Shown: positions 25,632-33,604 of the stretch, in pieces | Layout: each line of letters starts with the position of its first letter | Position numbering within the stretch: position 1 is the stretch's first letter | Assembly (NCBI GenBank): GCA_035411265.1 | Contig: DAONSQ010000001.1 | Location: forward strand, 1-56,909 | From: UBA1359 sp035411265 | GTDB taxonomy: Bacteria; Patescibacteriota; Patescibacteriia; Patescibacteriales; Patescibacteriaceae | Direction of reading: 5' to 3' | Length of the DNA stretch: 56,909 bases | Program-made: the position numbers and the translations under genes | Notes under the pieces: generated by a model | The model's database searches: none | What the model was told of the DNA's origin: nothing | What the model saw: the letters and a program-made list of their open reading frames with translations, nothing else

Positions 25632-26675
25632 TTAACGCCAATAAGAGGCTCCTGTATCGCCCGACTGATATGCCGCAGCTATCTCTGGTGTTATCTTACC
25701 AGCTGATAATAATTGTTCAATAGCCCGATTAAAAGAAATCATACCTTCGCGCGATGATGTTTGAATAATCGACTGTATTTGTTCAGGCTTTTGACTGCGC
25801 AGTAAATTAGCAATGGCCGCATTATTAAACATAACTTCACGAGCTGCCACTCGACCGCCGCCAACTGCCGGTAATAGTCTTTGCGAAACTACCGCTCTTA
25901 AACACATTGATAATTTACTAGCCACTTGCAACTGCTGATAAGCCGGAAAAGAACTAACGATTCTCGATAAAGCTTCGGCAGCCGTGCTAGTATGTAGAGT
26001 TGAAAAAACCAAATGACCGGTTTCAGCAGCTGTTAAAGCCGCATCCATAGTTTCATGATCGCGCATTTCACCAACCATAATCACGTTTGGATCTTGGCGC
26101 AAAACATACTTCAGGGCTACGGCAAAGTCATTGGTATCAATATCTATTTCTCGCTGCTCAATCAAGCAGCGATCATTTTCAAAAATATATTCAATCGGAT
26201 CTTCAATCGTAATAATTTTACCCTGTCGCTCGCGATTAATCAGCCCAAGTAAACTAGCCAGCGTTGTTGACTTACCTGAACCGCAAGCTCCAACCACCAA
26301 AACCAAGCCATCATTTAAATAAGCTAAGCGCTGGATATTGTTATCTAGGCCAATTTTTTCTGGCGAAGGAATACTGCTAGAAATCAGACGAGCGGTCAAA
26401 CCAATAACTCCTCGCTGATAATGAAGATTAATACGAAACTGAACACCCGCTACGATTTTAGAAATATCCAACTCTCGATTATTTTCCAATCTTTCAGACT
26501 GATGTTCGGTTAATAGCTTGCGAACTGCTCCTGATAATTGATTGGATTCAATTTTTTCATCAGAAATCTTAACTAATTGGCCATCGATTCTTAAGTGCGG
26601 ACAATTGCCGCCAACCAAATGCAAATCAGAAGCTTTTTGCTCAATTGCTTGTTCAAAATAAAATTGTAAATCCAT
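25632..26675 (-). CDS. pilT: Type IV pilus retraction ATPase PilT-like
   Basis: Hexameric ATPase that disassembles type IV pili. I chose the ATG before DLQFYFEQAIEQKASDLHL (347 residues, normal for PilT); a longer frame would run into queH. Motifs: ASDLHLVGG, HLRIDGQLVKI, Walker A GACGSGKSTTLASL, Asp box TIEDPIEYIF, Walker B and His box in GEMRDHETMDAALTAAETGH and VFSTLHTSTAAEAL. Cys replaces the usual Thr in Walker A (GACGSGKST for GPTGSGKST). No pilin or other pilus genes lie in the window. Confidence 0.93.
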   Translation of the reverse strand: MDLQFYFEQAIEQKASDLHLVGGNCPHLRIDGQLVKISDEKIESNQLSGAVRKLLTEHQSERLENNRELDISKIVAGVQFRINLHYQRGVIGLTARLISSSIPSPEKIGLDNNIQRLAYLNDGLVLVVGACGSGKSTTLASLLGLINRERQGKIITIEDPIEYIFENDRCLIEQREIDIDTNDFAVALKYVLRQDPNVIMVGEMRDHETMDAALTAAETGHLVFSTLHTSTAAEALSRIVSSFPAYQQLQVASKLSMCLRAVVSQRLLPAVGGGRVAAREVMFNNAAIANLLRSQKPEQIQSIIQTSSREGMISFNRAIEQLLSAGKITPEIAAAYQSGDTGASYWR

Positions 26676-26693
26676 AGTTTTATTATTTTTTCT

Positions 26694-26702
26694 ATTATAC
26701 CA
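26694..26702 (-). promoter_or_regulatory. Extended -10 promoter of pilT
   Basis: Minus-strand TGGTATAAT, an extended -10 element, in the 44-base gap between queH and pilT, 19 bases before the pilT ATG. No clear -35 is visible. It suggests that pilT and the genes below it can be made without the queH part of the operon. Confidence 0.55.
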
Positions 26703-26719
26703 CCAAAAACCAATAAAAA

Positions 26720-27262
26720 CTACTGCGCCGCAAACTGGCAACCGCAATATTTTTGCCGATAAAGCCCTAATTCTTTTGATAGGATAATTGATTTTTGATA
26801 GCCACTATCTTTTTGAAAATTAGTTGCTAGATATTTAACTTGTTCTTGATTGGCAATTATTTCACCAATTTGATTAATCGCTTCTTTGTCTTTATAGGGA
26901 CTAACCGTCAGGCTGGTGGCAAAGTAATCAAAGCCGTCTCGACTGGCACGCTCAGCAGTCTTTTTTAAGCGCCAGCCATAACACAACCGACAACGCCGAC
27001 CTCTTTCCGGTTCACTAGCCAATGGCTGAGCTTTCTTAAGCCAAGCAGTTTGATCGCTATCATCAACAATTATTGGCAAGTTATAGGCTATGGCTACTTG
27101 CTCAGCTGCCGCTAAACGCCTTTGCCATTCCTCCTCTGGCCAAATATTGGGATTATAAAAATATAAGACTACCTGATATTCATCCATCAGGCTCTTGGCA
27201 GACCAAGTTGCACATGGTCCGCAACAGATATGTAATAATAATTTTGGTTTAACATTAGTCAT
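26720..27262 (-). CDS. queH: Epoxyqueuosine reductase QueH
   Basis: Last step of queuosine synthesis in tRNA: reduces epoxyqueuosine to queuosine using Fe-S cofactors; unrelated to QueG. I chose the ATG before TNVKPKLLLHICCGPCATWS (180 residues). Cysteine motifs match QueH (DUF208): HICCGPC near the N-terminus, RRCRLCYGWRL in the middle and KYCGCQF at the end. FYNPNIWPEEEWQRR and FATSLTVSPYKDKEAIN are also typical. It begins one base after the DUF167 stop. queA, the enzyme for the preceding step, is at 40.8 kb. Confidence 0.93.
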   Translation of the reverse strand: MTNVKPKLLLHICCGPCATWSAKSLMDEYQVVLYFYNPNIWPEEEWQRRLAAAEQVAIAYNLPIIVDDSDQTAWLKKAQPLASEPERGRRCRLCYGWRLKKTAERASRDGFDYFATSLTVSPYKDKEAINQIGEIIANQEQVKYLATNFQKDSGYQKSIILSKELGLYRQKYCGCQFAAQ

Positions 27263-27263
27263 A

Positions 27264-27551
27264 TTATTTTGCCAAACGAATAATTTTCCGCCGACTAGTT
27301 TGGCCACTAATAATTTTTAAATCTTGAGTACGGCAACCAACTTCATTAGCTAACCATTTTAACAAGGCTTCATTAGCACGATTATCGCTAGCTGGCTCTT
27401 TCAGGCCAACCTTCCAGCTCCCATCAGCCAATTGGCCTTGCCAGCCTTGACGCGGACAATTAACCACCGCCTTAATTGTAATTGACCAACTAAGGCCATT
27501 CGATATTTTCTTTTGCCAACTAACCAATTCTTGCTCACTCGGACCATTCAT
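27264..27551 (-). CDS. DUF167 (YggU) family protein
   Basis: 95 residues matching the small DUF167 fold: ITIKAVVNCPRQGW, WKVGLKEPASDNRANEALLK and the C-terminal KIISGQTSRRKIIRL. The family's biochemical role is not known. It lies between the secreted glycosidase (5-base gap) and queH (1-base gap), so it is probably co-transcribed with queH. Confidence 0.85.
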   Translation of the reverse strand: MNGPSEQELVSWQKKISNGLSWSITIKAVVNCPRQGWQGQLADGSWKVGLKEPASDNRANEALLKWLANEVGCRTQDLKIISGQTSRRKIIRLAK

Positions 27552-27556
27552 AAAAG

Positions 27557-28810
27557 TTAATTCTTTTTGGCAAAAATTATCGCATTAGGGATATTGCGGC
27601 CTGGCCCCAACATATATTCGTCATTATAATAAAGCGCTGTCGAATAGCCCCCGTCTAAATTAAGCGCATACTCCATTCCTAACTCCTGCATCACCAAGGC
27701 CAAATCAGGTACAGTCGCTTTAGCCACTACCGCCAAATAAATCTTGTTATCTTTATAACCAATCGCATTACGCAAATATTTACCCTCAGTCTGCTGTTTA
27801 TCCAATTCCCAATCAATTAATAAATTTAATTTATTCTCAATTAATCGTGGCTTATTACCTAAAGCCGCCTGAACCTTAACGCCATATTGAGCTTCAAACT
27901 TAGCCACACTACCAAATTCTCGACTGTCTTTGAAATAATAAAACTTATTATTTTGGTCAAATACCATCATTGGTCCAGTCGTCCACCACTTTAATTGATT
28001 CTCGTTGATCATCAAGTTTAAACGACTGTTATAGACTGGAAAAAAATAATAATTGCGTTTAGCCGCACTAGTATCAAAATAAGTGGCGTTAATCGCCGCA
28101 AACCCTTGATTATCTTGAACGAATTCAGCTAACTCGCGCGCCGGACAAACACCAGAACAATTACTATCACTAGCGGTATCGGTAATTATTTTTAAATTAG
28201 GATCACTTAAATCAATCGTAATTAAGTCAGTTCGAAAAACCCCAGCCGTAGTGGTAACATATTTAATCTGATAGCTACTATACTCATCTAAACTTTCATC
28301 TAAGCCAGGTTTATGAATGCGAGCTAAATCAACTGTACTAATACCTAAACCTAATTGACGCATAATCTGAAAAGCATCAGCTGGCCGCCCCAGATAATAA
28401 CGCCGCAAATCAGTCGGATTAACATACCAAGCTTCCCCATTGTTTTCTACATCTAGCAGTATTTTTCCCTTAACCTGCTGAATTAAGTTCAAATCATAGG
28501 CCAAGGTACTAGTCGAACTATCAGTTGCCCAATCAATTGGCACAGTCGAAGAAGGAATTTGCGCTAATTTTTGACTAGTGATACCCAAACCTAATTGACG
28601 CATAATCTGAAAAGCATCAGCTGGCCGCCCCAGATAATAACGCCGTAAATCAGTCGGATTAACATACCAAGCTCGACCAGAGCGAGCGACATCTAATAGT
28701 ATTTTGCCTGACAATTTTTGACTCAAACTAGCCGCAGAAACCGTTTTTAGCTGAAAAATAAAAAACATTATCAAACTCAAGACAATGACGAGGCTTTTTC
28801 TTTTATTCAT
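27557..28810 (-). CDS. Secreted phosphodiester glycosidase (NAGPA-like) with two YYLGRPADAF repeats
   Basis: 417 residues. A signal peptide (MNKRKSLVIVLSLIMFFIFQ, ending near VSAAS) is followed by two nearly identical modules, GKILLDV...AWYVNPTDLRRYYLGRPADAF...IMRQLGLGI. The C-terminal NAGPA/DUF2233 domain has FAAINATYFD, NAIGYKDNKIYLAVV and NLDGGYSTALYYND then GPGRNIPNAIIF, matching enzymes that cleave sugar-phosphodiester bonds. It is probably outside the cell and acts on wall or neighbour glycans (inference). It is divergent from the transglutaminase-like gene that carries the same module, and heads the long minus-strand run. Confidence 0.88.
   Translation of the reverse strand: MNKRKSLVIVLSLIMFFIFQLKTVSAASLSQKLSGKILLDVARSGRAWYVNPTDLRRYYLGRPADAFQIMRQLGLGITSQKLAQIPSSTVPIDWATDSSTSTLAYDLNLIQQVKGKILLDVENNGEAWYVNPTDLRRYYLGRPADAFQIMRQLGLGISTVDLARIHKPGLDESLDEYSSYQIKYVTTTAGVFRTDLITIDLSDPNLKIITDTASDSNCSGVCPARELAEFVQDNQGFAAINATYFDTSAAKRNYYFFPVYNSRLNLMINENQLKWWTTGPMMVFDQNNKFYYFKDSREFGSVAKFEAQYGVKVQAALGNKPRLIENKLNLLIDWELDKQQTEGKYLRNAIGYKDNKIYLAVVAKATVPDLALVMQELGMEYALNLDGGYSTALYYNDEYMLGPGRNIPNAIIFAKKN
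28341..28433. repeat. First copy of a 93-bp near-identical direct repeat in the glycosidase gene
   Basis: This 93-base segment recurs at 28581-28673 with only two differences, 240 bases away. It encodes the core of the YYLGRPADAF module. Such identity at synonymous sites means a recent duplication or gene conversion. Confidence 0.9.
28581..28673. repeat. Second copy of the 93-bp direct repeat
   Basis: Partner of 28341-28433, two mismatches over 93 bases. The flanking linkers differ freely, so the duplicated unit is the module core itself. Confidence 0.9.
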
Positions 28811-28836
28811 AGGTTTTCCTTTATTTAAAAATCAGC

Positions 28837-28842
28837 TATAAT
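28837..28842 (+). promoter_or_regulatory. -10 box of the transglutaminase-like gene
   Basis: A TATAAT hexamer 29 bases before the ATG at 28872, in the 61-base divergent gap. The -35 region is weak (TTTCCT at 16 bases spacing). No clear minus-strand promoter for the divergent glycosidase gene is visible in the same gap. Confidence 0.5.
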
Positions 28843-28871
28843 TTCATTATCAATTTAACATCTTTTAGCTT

Positions 28872-30386
28872 ATGCGTAAAATGCTAACTATCGCCTTTTC
28901 GGCCATAGTATTACTCTCTGGTTTAAAAGTTTCACCAGCTATCGCTGCTAGTCCTTTTGACGGCAAAATACTCTTAGCCGTTGAAGGCAAAGGCGAAGCC
29001 TGGTACATCAACCCAGCCGATAGCAAACGCTACTATCTTGGCCGACCAGCTGATGCCTTTCAAGTAATGCGTGGATTGGCTATCGGTATTAGCAATAATG
29101 ACTTCACTTTACTAGAAAAAAATAAGCTAGACCCCAAAAAAGCTAATCGTTTACTTGGACGAATTCTTCTAAAACCACAAGATAACGGCAAAGCTTATTA
29201 CTTTGAACCAAGTAAAAAGAAACTTCATTTTTTAGGCCGACCAACTGACGCCTTTAAGATAATGAAAGAGACCGCTGTTGGCGCTTCCAATGAACATATC
29301 AATCCAATTCCAGCCGGTACTTTAAAAATTTCACCCACCACCCCAACTCAAGCTGCTACCTCAACCACTGCCATCAGCCCAACCGCTAAAGTCTGGCGCT
29401 GGACCTGGAACAATCAAGATTATTTGATTCAACTTGAACTAACGAATACTTATTACAATTATTACAAGCAACAGCCTAAGGTTTTTTCTTATAGCGGCCA
29501 ACTGCCCAGTGATTGGCGCGACCGTTATTACAAACAATTCACCACTGGTACGGAGCAGGAAAAAATTATAATCCAGATTGTCGATCAATTGCGCCAACAG
29601 GCTAGTAAAAACAACCTAAATAATAGTCAGCTAGCTGAACTCGCCGCTACTTTTGTCCAATCAATTCCCTATGATCAAGCTCGTAGTGAGCTGATTGCCC
29701 AAAAATCAAACCAAGCCACTCCCAACTATCCCTATGAAACCCTTTACTTAAACAAGGGGGTTTGTACTGACAAATCACTTTTAGCTTGGATGATTTTCAA
29801 AAAATTAGGCTATGGTACTGCTTTGCTTTCCTACCCAGAAGCCAACCATATGGCCTTAGGTCTTAGCTGCCCTCAAGGCTCTACTAACTATAGCAGCGGC
29901 TTTTGCTATCTAGAAACCACTCAATATTATCGTATTGGCTTAATACCAAAAGATATTAGCGGTCAAGCAGCCAGCTCCACTGGTTCAACCTTGCCAAGCT
30001 GGCAAGCGAGTGGTAATCTAGCCACGCCGGAAATCTATCACACCAGCACTGGTGAAAACTGGACCGGTTTAGTTGATCTTAAAAATCTTTTACAACAATT
30101 AACTGACAAAAACCAAGAAATTAATACTCTACATCAACAAATCGAAGAACAAAAAATCCTAATTGATGCTCAACAAACTGAACTTCGAGCTCAATCACAA
30201 AGACTAGATGAATTAAAAACTGCTCGCAACATTAGTGAGTATAACGAACTTGTACCGTTTTATAATCGGGCTGTCCAAGCTTACGAACAAAATCGCCAAG
30301 ATTATAATACTAAAATCAATAATTATAATCAGTTAATCAAAGACTACAACAAACTCTTAGCCACTCTTCAACTCAGCAAAAATTAA
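28872..30386 (+). CDS. Secreted transglutaminase-like protein with YYLGRPADAF-type repeats and coiled-coil tail
   Basis: 504 residues. Signal peptide (MRKMLTIAFSAIVLLSGLKV, cleavage near AIAAS), then two modules: GKILLAVEGKGEAWYINPAD with KRYYLGRPADAF, and a more diverged GRILLKPQDNGKAYYFEPSK with LHFLGRPTDAF. After a Thr/Pro linker comes a transglutaminase-like domain with the Cys in LNKGVCTDKSLLAWMIFKKL and the His in EANHMALGL. The last 90 residues form a coiled coil (TDKNQEINTLHQQIEEQKIL onwards). Probably outside the cell; cross-linking or proteolytic activity cannot be told apart. It ends 5 bases before cca. Confidence 0.82.
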   Translation: MRKMLTIAFSAIVLLSGLKVSPAIAASPFDGKILLAVEGKGEAWYINPADSKRYYLGRPADAFQVMRGLAIGISNNDFTLLEKNKLDPKKANRLLGRILLKPQDNGKAYYFEPSKKKLHFLGRPTDAFKIMKETAVGASNEHINPIPAGTLKISPTTPTQAATSTTAISPTAKVWRWTWNNQDYLIQLELTNTYYNYYKQQPKVFSYSGQLPSDWRDRYYKQFTTGTEQEKIIIQIVDQLRQQASKNNLNNSQLAELAATFVQSIPYDQARSELIAQKSNQATPNYPYETLYLNKGVCTDKSLLAWMIFKKLGYGTALLSYPEANHMALGLSCPQGSTNYSSGFCYLETTQYYRIGLIPKDISGQAASSTGSTLPSWQASGNLATPEIYHTSTGENWTGLVDLKNLLQQLTDKNQEINTLHQQIEEQKILIDAQQTELRAQSQRLDELKTARNISEYNELVPFYNRAVQAYEQNRQDYNTKINNYNQLIKDYNKLLATLQLSKN

Positions 30387-30391
30387 ACTAA

Positions 30392-31852
30392 ATGATTAGA
30401 AAAACCTCTTCAATTGAACTAATAAAACAACTGCCAGATTTCGTCCAACAAGCTCTAACCACTTTAGAAAATAATGGTTTTGAGGCTTTTGTCGTTGGCG
30501 GCTGTGTCCGCGATCTTTTAATGGGCAATGAACCAAAGGATTGGGATATCACCACTAATGCTCGGCCAGAAGAAATTCTAAAAATTTTTGCTGACAGCAA
30601 ATATGAAAACAACTTTGGTACAGTCATTGTTCCTTTTCATGGACTAGAAAATGTTCCAGTAGTTGAAATAACAACTTATCGCAGTGAAGCAGCCTATAAT
30701 GATCATCGCCACCCTAGCGAAGTCTCTTTTGAAGATAAGCTAGAGAATGACTTAAGCCGCCGTGATTTTACTATTAATGCCATGGCCATGGCCTTAAATG
30801 GTGAGATTGTCGACTATTATGGCGGTCAAAAAGACTTGGATAAAAAAGTTATCCGCACTGTTGGTGAACCCTTTGATCGCTTCAAAGAAGACGCTTTGCG
30901 ACTACTCCGCGCTATCCGTTTTAGCGGCCGTTTTAGCTTTGCTATCGAACCAAAAACTGAACGAGCCATGGTTAAACTGGCTGGTAGTATTAAGTTTATT
31001 GCCAACGAACGCATCCGCGATGAGATTATCAAAATCATTGCCGGTCCAAATCCTTATTATGGTTTTAAAAAATTACACGAAACCAAGCTTTTGCAATATA
31101 TTTTACCGGAATTAACAGCTGGCTATGGCATCGAGCAAAACCACCATCATGTGTATACAATTTTTGAACATAACCTTTTATCTTTAAAACATTGTCCGAG
31201 CAATGACCCAATGGTCCGCTTAGCCGCCCTACTTCACGATATTGGTAAAACTAAAGCTAAAAAAACCATTGCCGGCCAGATTACTTTTTATAATCACGAA
31301 TACATTAGCGCCAAACAAACCAAGAAAATAATGGAACGACTTCACTTTTCCAATCAAGACATTGACCGCGTGGTTAATTTAGTCCGTAACCACATGTTTT
31401 ATTATAATGTCGGCGAAGTTACTGAAGCTTCTGTTCGCCGCTTAATCGCCAAAACCGGTGAACAAAATCTAGCCGACTTAATCGACTTAAGAATTGCCGA
31501 TCGGCTTGGCTCAGGTACTGTCAAAGCCAAACCATACAAGCTTAGACATTTAGAATATATGTTTGATAAGGTTCGTCATGACCCCGTTTCCGTTAAAATG
31601 CTCAAAATTAATGGCCACGACTTGATGACCGAATTCAAGCTAGCTCCTGGACCACAAATCGGCGCTATCCTAGACGTTGTTTTGGCTGATGTCATTGAAA
31701 ATCCCGCCTTAAACGAGCGCCAAACTTTATTAGAATTAGTAAAACCGCTAACCAAACTTGATTTGGCCGAACTTAGACAACGCGCTAAAGAAGTTATTGA
31801 TGAAGAAAGACAGGCTGAAGACCAGGCTATCCGCCAGCAGCATCATGTTTAA
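30392..31852 (+). CDS. cca: CCA-adding tRNA nucleotidyltransferase with HD domain
   Basis: Adds or repairs the 3' CCA of tRNAs, needed here because most tRNA genes do not encode it. Of 486 residues, the head has EAFVVGGCVRDLLMGNEPKD and WDITTNARPEEI with the catalytic Asp pair, RRDFTINAMAMAL and the RNA-binding RFKEDALRLLRAIRFSGRF. A C-terminal HD domain follows (RLAALLHDIGKTKAK, then the later His and Asp residues), as in the long class II enzymes. The two tRNA genes directly downstream fit its role. Confidence 0.94.
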   Translation: MIRKTSSIELIKQLPDFVQQALTTLENNGFEAFVVGGCVRDLLMGNEPKDWDITTNARPEEILKIFADSKYENNFGTVIVPFHGLENVPVVEITTYRSEAAYNDHRHPSEVSFEDKLENDLSRRDFTINAMAMALNGEIVDYYGGQKDLDKKVIRTVGEPFDRFKEDALRLLRAIRFSGRFSFAIEPKTERAMVKLAGSIKFIANERIRDEIIKIIAGPNPYYGFKKLHETKLLQYILPELTAGYGIEQNHHHVYTIFEHNLLSLKHCPSNDPMVRLAALLHDIGKTKAKKTIAGQITFYNHEYISAKQTKKIMERLHFSNQDIDRVVNLVRNHMFYYNVGEVTEASVRRLIAKTGEQNLADLIDLRIADRLGSGTVKAKPYKLRHLEYMFDKVRHDPVSVKMLKINGHDLMTEFKLAPGPQIGAILDVVLADVIENPALNERQTLLELVKPLTKLDLAELRQRAKEVIDEERQAEDQAIRQQHHV

Positions 31853-31856
31853 CTAG

Positions 31857-31885
31857 TTGAATTATCTCTTAATACGGTGTAAGCT
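31857..31885 (+). promoter_or_regulatory. Candidate promoter of the tRNA-Ala/tRNA-Pro pair
   Basis: TTGAAT (31857-31862), 17-base spacer, TAAGCT (31880-31885), 18 bases before tRNA-Ala. The same unusual TAAGCT at the same spacing is found before rplS. Confidence 0.45.
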
Positions 31886-31903
31886 ATTTTTGTTTGATAA
31901 TTA

Positions 31904-31974
31904 GGGCTTATGGTCCAGTGGTATGACGCTGCATTCGCATTGCAGAGACGCGAGTTCGATTCTCGCTAAGTCCA
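31904..31974 (+). tRNA. tRNA-Ala (anticodon CGC)
   Basis: 71 nt. Acceptor GGGCTTA with TAAGTCC includes the G3-U70 wobble that marks alanine tRNAs. Anticodon stem CTGCA/TGCAG, loop TTCGCAT, anticodon CGC (codon GCG). T arm GAGTTCGATTCTC. No encoded CCA. Confidence 0.95.
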
Positions 31975-31978
31975 CTTT

Positions 31979-32054
31979 CGGGGTGTAGCGCAGTTGGTAG
32001 CGCGCAGCGTTCGGGACGCTGAGGTCGCCTGTTCGAATCAGGTCACCCCGACCA
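31979..32054 (+). tRNA. tRNA-Pro (anticodon CGG)
   Basis: Acceptor CGGGGTG with CACCCCG has the C1-G72 pair of bacterial proline tRNAs. Anticodon stem CAGCG/CGCTG, loop TTCGGGA, anticodon CGG (codon CCG). The discriminator A is followed by CCA in the DNA, so this tRNA may encode its own 3' end, unlike the others here. It lies 4 bases after tRNA-Ala. Confidence 0.95.
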
Positions 32055-32068
32055 AATATATAAATTTT

Positions 32069-32548
32069 ATGATTACCTGCTCAACCGATAAAAGGATTCG
32101 GGCTGCCTCTATTATCATAAATAACGACAGCGTTTTACTTATTTATCGAAAACGTGAAGGCAAGGAATATTATGTTTTTCCTGGTGGTGGTGTTGAAAAA
32201 AACGAGACAATTGAACAAGCGGTTCTAAGAGAATTATTTGAGGAGACTAGTCTAAAAGCTGAAATTGATCGTCTTCTATATGTTCATAAATACGACAATA
32301 ACAGTGAGCAATATTTCTACTTACTAAAAAACCATTTGGGCGAACCAAAATTACACGAAAAAAGTATTGAAGCTGAAAGAAATTCTGAAAATAATTTTTA
32401 TGAACCTCTGTGGGTTAATCTTACAAAATTAAACGAACTAACACTTTACCCTTTAGAAATTAAGGCTTGGTTTGTTGATGATGTAAAAAATAACTTTACC
32501 AACTGCCCCAAAAAACAATTTATAAAGATATCAGAACGTTTAGATTAA
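32069..32548 (+). CDS. NUDIX hydrolase family protein
   Basis: Hydrolyses a nucleoside diphosphate linked to another group; the substrate cannot be told. I chose the ATG before ITCSTDKRIRAASII (159 residues), as the longer frame runs back through tRNA-Pro. The NUDIX box is intact: GGVEKNETIEQAVLRELFEE. It sits 14 bases after the tRNA pair and ends at a strong terminator, so it is probably on the tRNA transcript. Its Asn/Lys-rich composition is more AT-biased than that of cca next to it, which may mean it was acquired. Confidence 0.88.
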   Translation: MITCSTDKRIRAASIIINNDSVLLIYRKREGKEYYVFPGGGVEKNETIEQAVLRELFEETSLKAEIDRLLYVHKYDNNSEQYFYLLKNHLGEPKLHEKSIEAERNSENNFYEPLWVNLTKLNELTLYPLEIKAWFVDDVKNNFTNCPKKQFIKISERLD

Positions 32549-32553
32549 ATAAA

Positions 32554-32587
32554 AATCCGAATTTGATAAATTTATCAAATTCGGATT
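32554..32587. terminator. Bidirectional terminator between convergent genes
   Basis: A perfect 34-base palindrome (17-bp arms, no separate loop: ATCCGAATTTGATAAA and its complement) with A- and T-rich flanks, 5 bases after the NUDIX stop and 6 bases before the end of the convergent receiver gene. Confidence 0.8.
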
Positions 32588-32592
32588 ATGCC

Positions 32593-33069
32593 TTACTCTC
32601 TCAATACATGTTCTAAGTATCGAGATCGTGACTTTATTAAGTCACTAAATTTGTTATTAATTTCAACCCACATTTCTTTGTAGGTTGTATAATTTTTTAC
32701 CCCTCTAATACGGTGGTGGAGAACAAAATTTAATTCTGATTCAGAATTAACATAAACCGTTGGATCAAATAACAAATCTACAATGCCAAAAGTTTCGCCA
32801 TGACTATATATACCAGAAGTAATAATAAAAACTGGAATAAGTTTTTTAGCACACAATTTGAAAATTATTTCACCAGCTTTTGGATTAACTTCTTCGCCTG
32901 CATTAAGTGGCATCTGCATATCACAAATAACTGCCAAATAATGATTAACTTCAATTTTTTCAAGACCTTCTTTAACATTCGTAGTTAAATGAATTTCAAA
33001 ATCAAATTCTTTTAACGCTTCTACAGCAACTTCCCCATAATTATCTTCAACAATTAAAATTTTTTTCAT
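32593..33069 (-). CDS. Stand-alone response-regulator receiver domain protein
   Basis: 158 residues starting MKKILIVEDNYGEVAVEAL. The receiver fold shows the acidic pair E8/D9, the phospho-acceptor D50 in AVICDMQMPL, and the switch Thr/Ser in VFIITSGIYS. The conserved Lys after beta-5 is not seen (PTVYVNSES). There is no DNA-binding output; the last 50 residues are helical (YKEMWVEINNKFSDLIKSRS). No histidine kinase is nearby. It follows the Cys-cluster gene by 9 bases with the Shine-Dalgarno GAGAGGA, so the two form an operon. Confidence 0.75.
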   Translation of the reverse strand: MKKILIVEDNYGEVAVEALKEFDFEIHLTTNVKEGLEKIEVNHYLAVICDMQMPLNAGEEVNPKAGEIIFKLCAKKLIPVFIITSGIYSHGETFGIVDLLFDPTVYVNSESELNFVLHHRIRGVKNYTTYKEMWVEINNKFSDLIKSRSRYLEHVLRE

Positions 33070-33078
33070 TTTTTCCTC

Positions 33079-33459
33079 TCAAATTCTAAATTGCGAGTGC
33101 TCGCTATTTTTAATAACGAGACCAGAAAAATTTTCGAAATTTAATTGTTTCATTTGCTGCTTGTTAAAAATAATTGACTTATCAGGGTGACCGATTTTAG
33201 CCTTTATTTTTGAACAAAAGCAATTTTCATCATTACCCTGACAGCCACAGCCCAGATTGGTAACAAACCAAACATCGCCAAAACCATTATCACGCAGATG
33301 TTTAATCAGTGACATGGCGATTTGATCTGGTTCAAAACCCAATAACATGATTGGAGTTGCTCGGCCAGACAATTCGTGGGATAAGTTAAACAAACGAGAA
33401 AAAATGTTATAAACATCTTCTTCTCCTTTTAGGGCTACTTTTAATTCTCTAGTGATCAT
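33079..33459 (-). CDS. Unknown 126-residue protein with CxC-x6-CxC cluster
   Basis: I do not recognise it. It starts MITRELKVALKGEEDVYNIF; its middle looks alpha/beta (RATPIMLLGFEPDQIAMSLI, then FGDVWFVTNLG) followed by C71-G-C73-QGNDEN-C80-F-C82, which could bind zinc, iron or an Fe-S centre. AAAAGGAGG gives a strong ribosome site. It is transcribed from its own promoter with an inverted repeat in the leader, followed at once by the receiver gene. A regulator pair, or a metal/redox sensor with its receiver, is possible but unproven. Confidence 0.65.
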   Translation of the reverse strand: MITRELKVALKGEEDVYNIFSRLFNLSHELSGRATPIMLLGFEPDQIAMSLIKHLRDNGFGDVWFVTNLGCGCQGNDENCFCSKIKAKIGHPDKSIIFNKQQMKQLNFENFSGLVIKNSEHSQFRI

Positions 33460-33483
33460 AATAACTACCTCCTTTTATTATGT

Positions 33484-33504
33484 TGTAATGTACGAATCAT
33501 TACA
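33484..33504. promoter_or_regulatory. Inverted repeat at transcription start of the Cys-cluster/receiver operon
   Basis: TGTAATG and CATTACA separated by 7 bases. It begins just after the predicted transcription start and ends before the Shine-Dalgarno, so it is either an operator for a dimeric repressor or a 5' hairpin of the mRNA. Confidence 0.55.
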
Positions 33505-33512
33505 CCCTAGCT

Positions 33513-33541
33513 ATTTTACCCAATCTTGTCAATGCTGCCAA
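33513..33541 (-). promoter_or_regulatory. Promoter of the Cys-cluster/receiver operon
   Basis: Minus-strand TTGGCA (33536-33541), 17-base spacer, TAAAAT (33513-33518), back to back with the uvrA promoter. Confidence 0.65.
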
Positions 33542-33544
33542 CCT

Positions 33545-33573
33545 TTGACTAAACGGTCTTTTTCCGCTATAAT
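33545..33573 (+). promoter_or_regulatory. Promoter of uvrA
   Basis: TTGACT (33545-33550), 17-base spacer, TATAAT (33568-33573); ATG at 33605. Only three bases separate its -35 box from that of the divergent promoter. No Shine-Dalgarno precedes uvrA. Confidence 0.85.
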
Positions 33574-33604
33574 ACCGCTTTAATTGAGTTGTTAAATTAT
33601 TATC

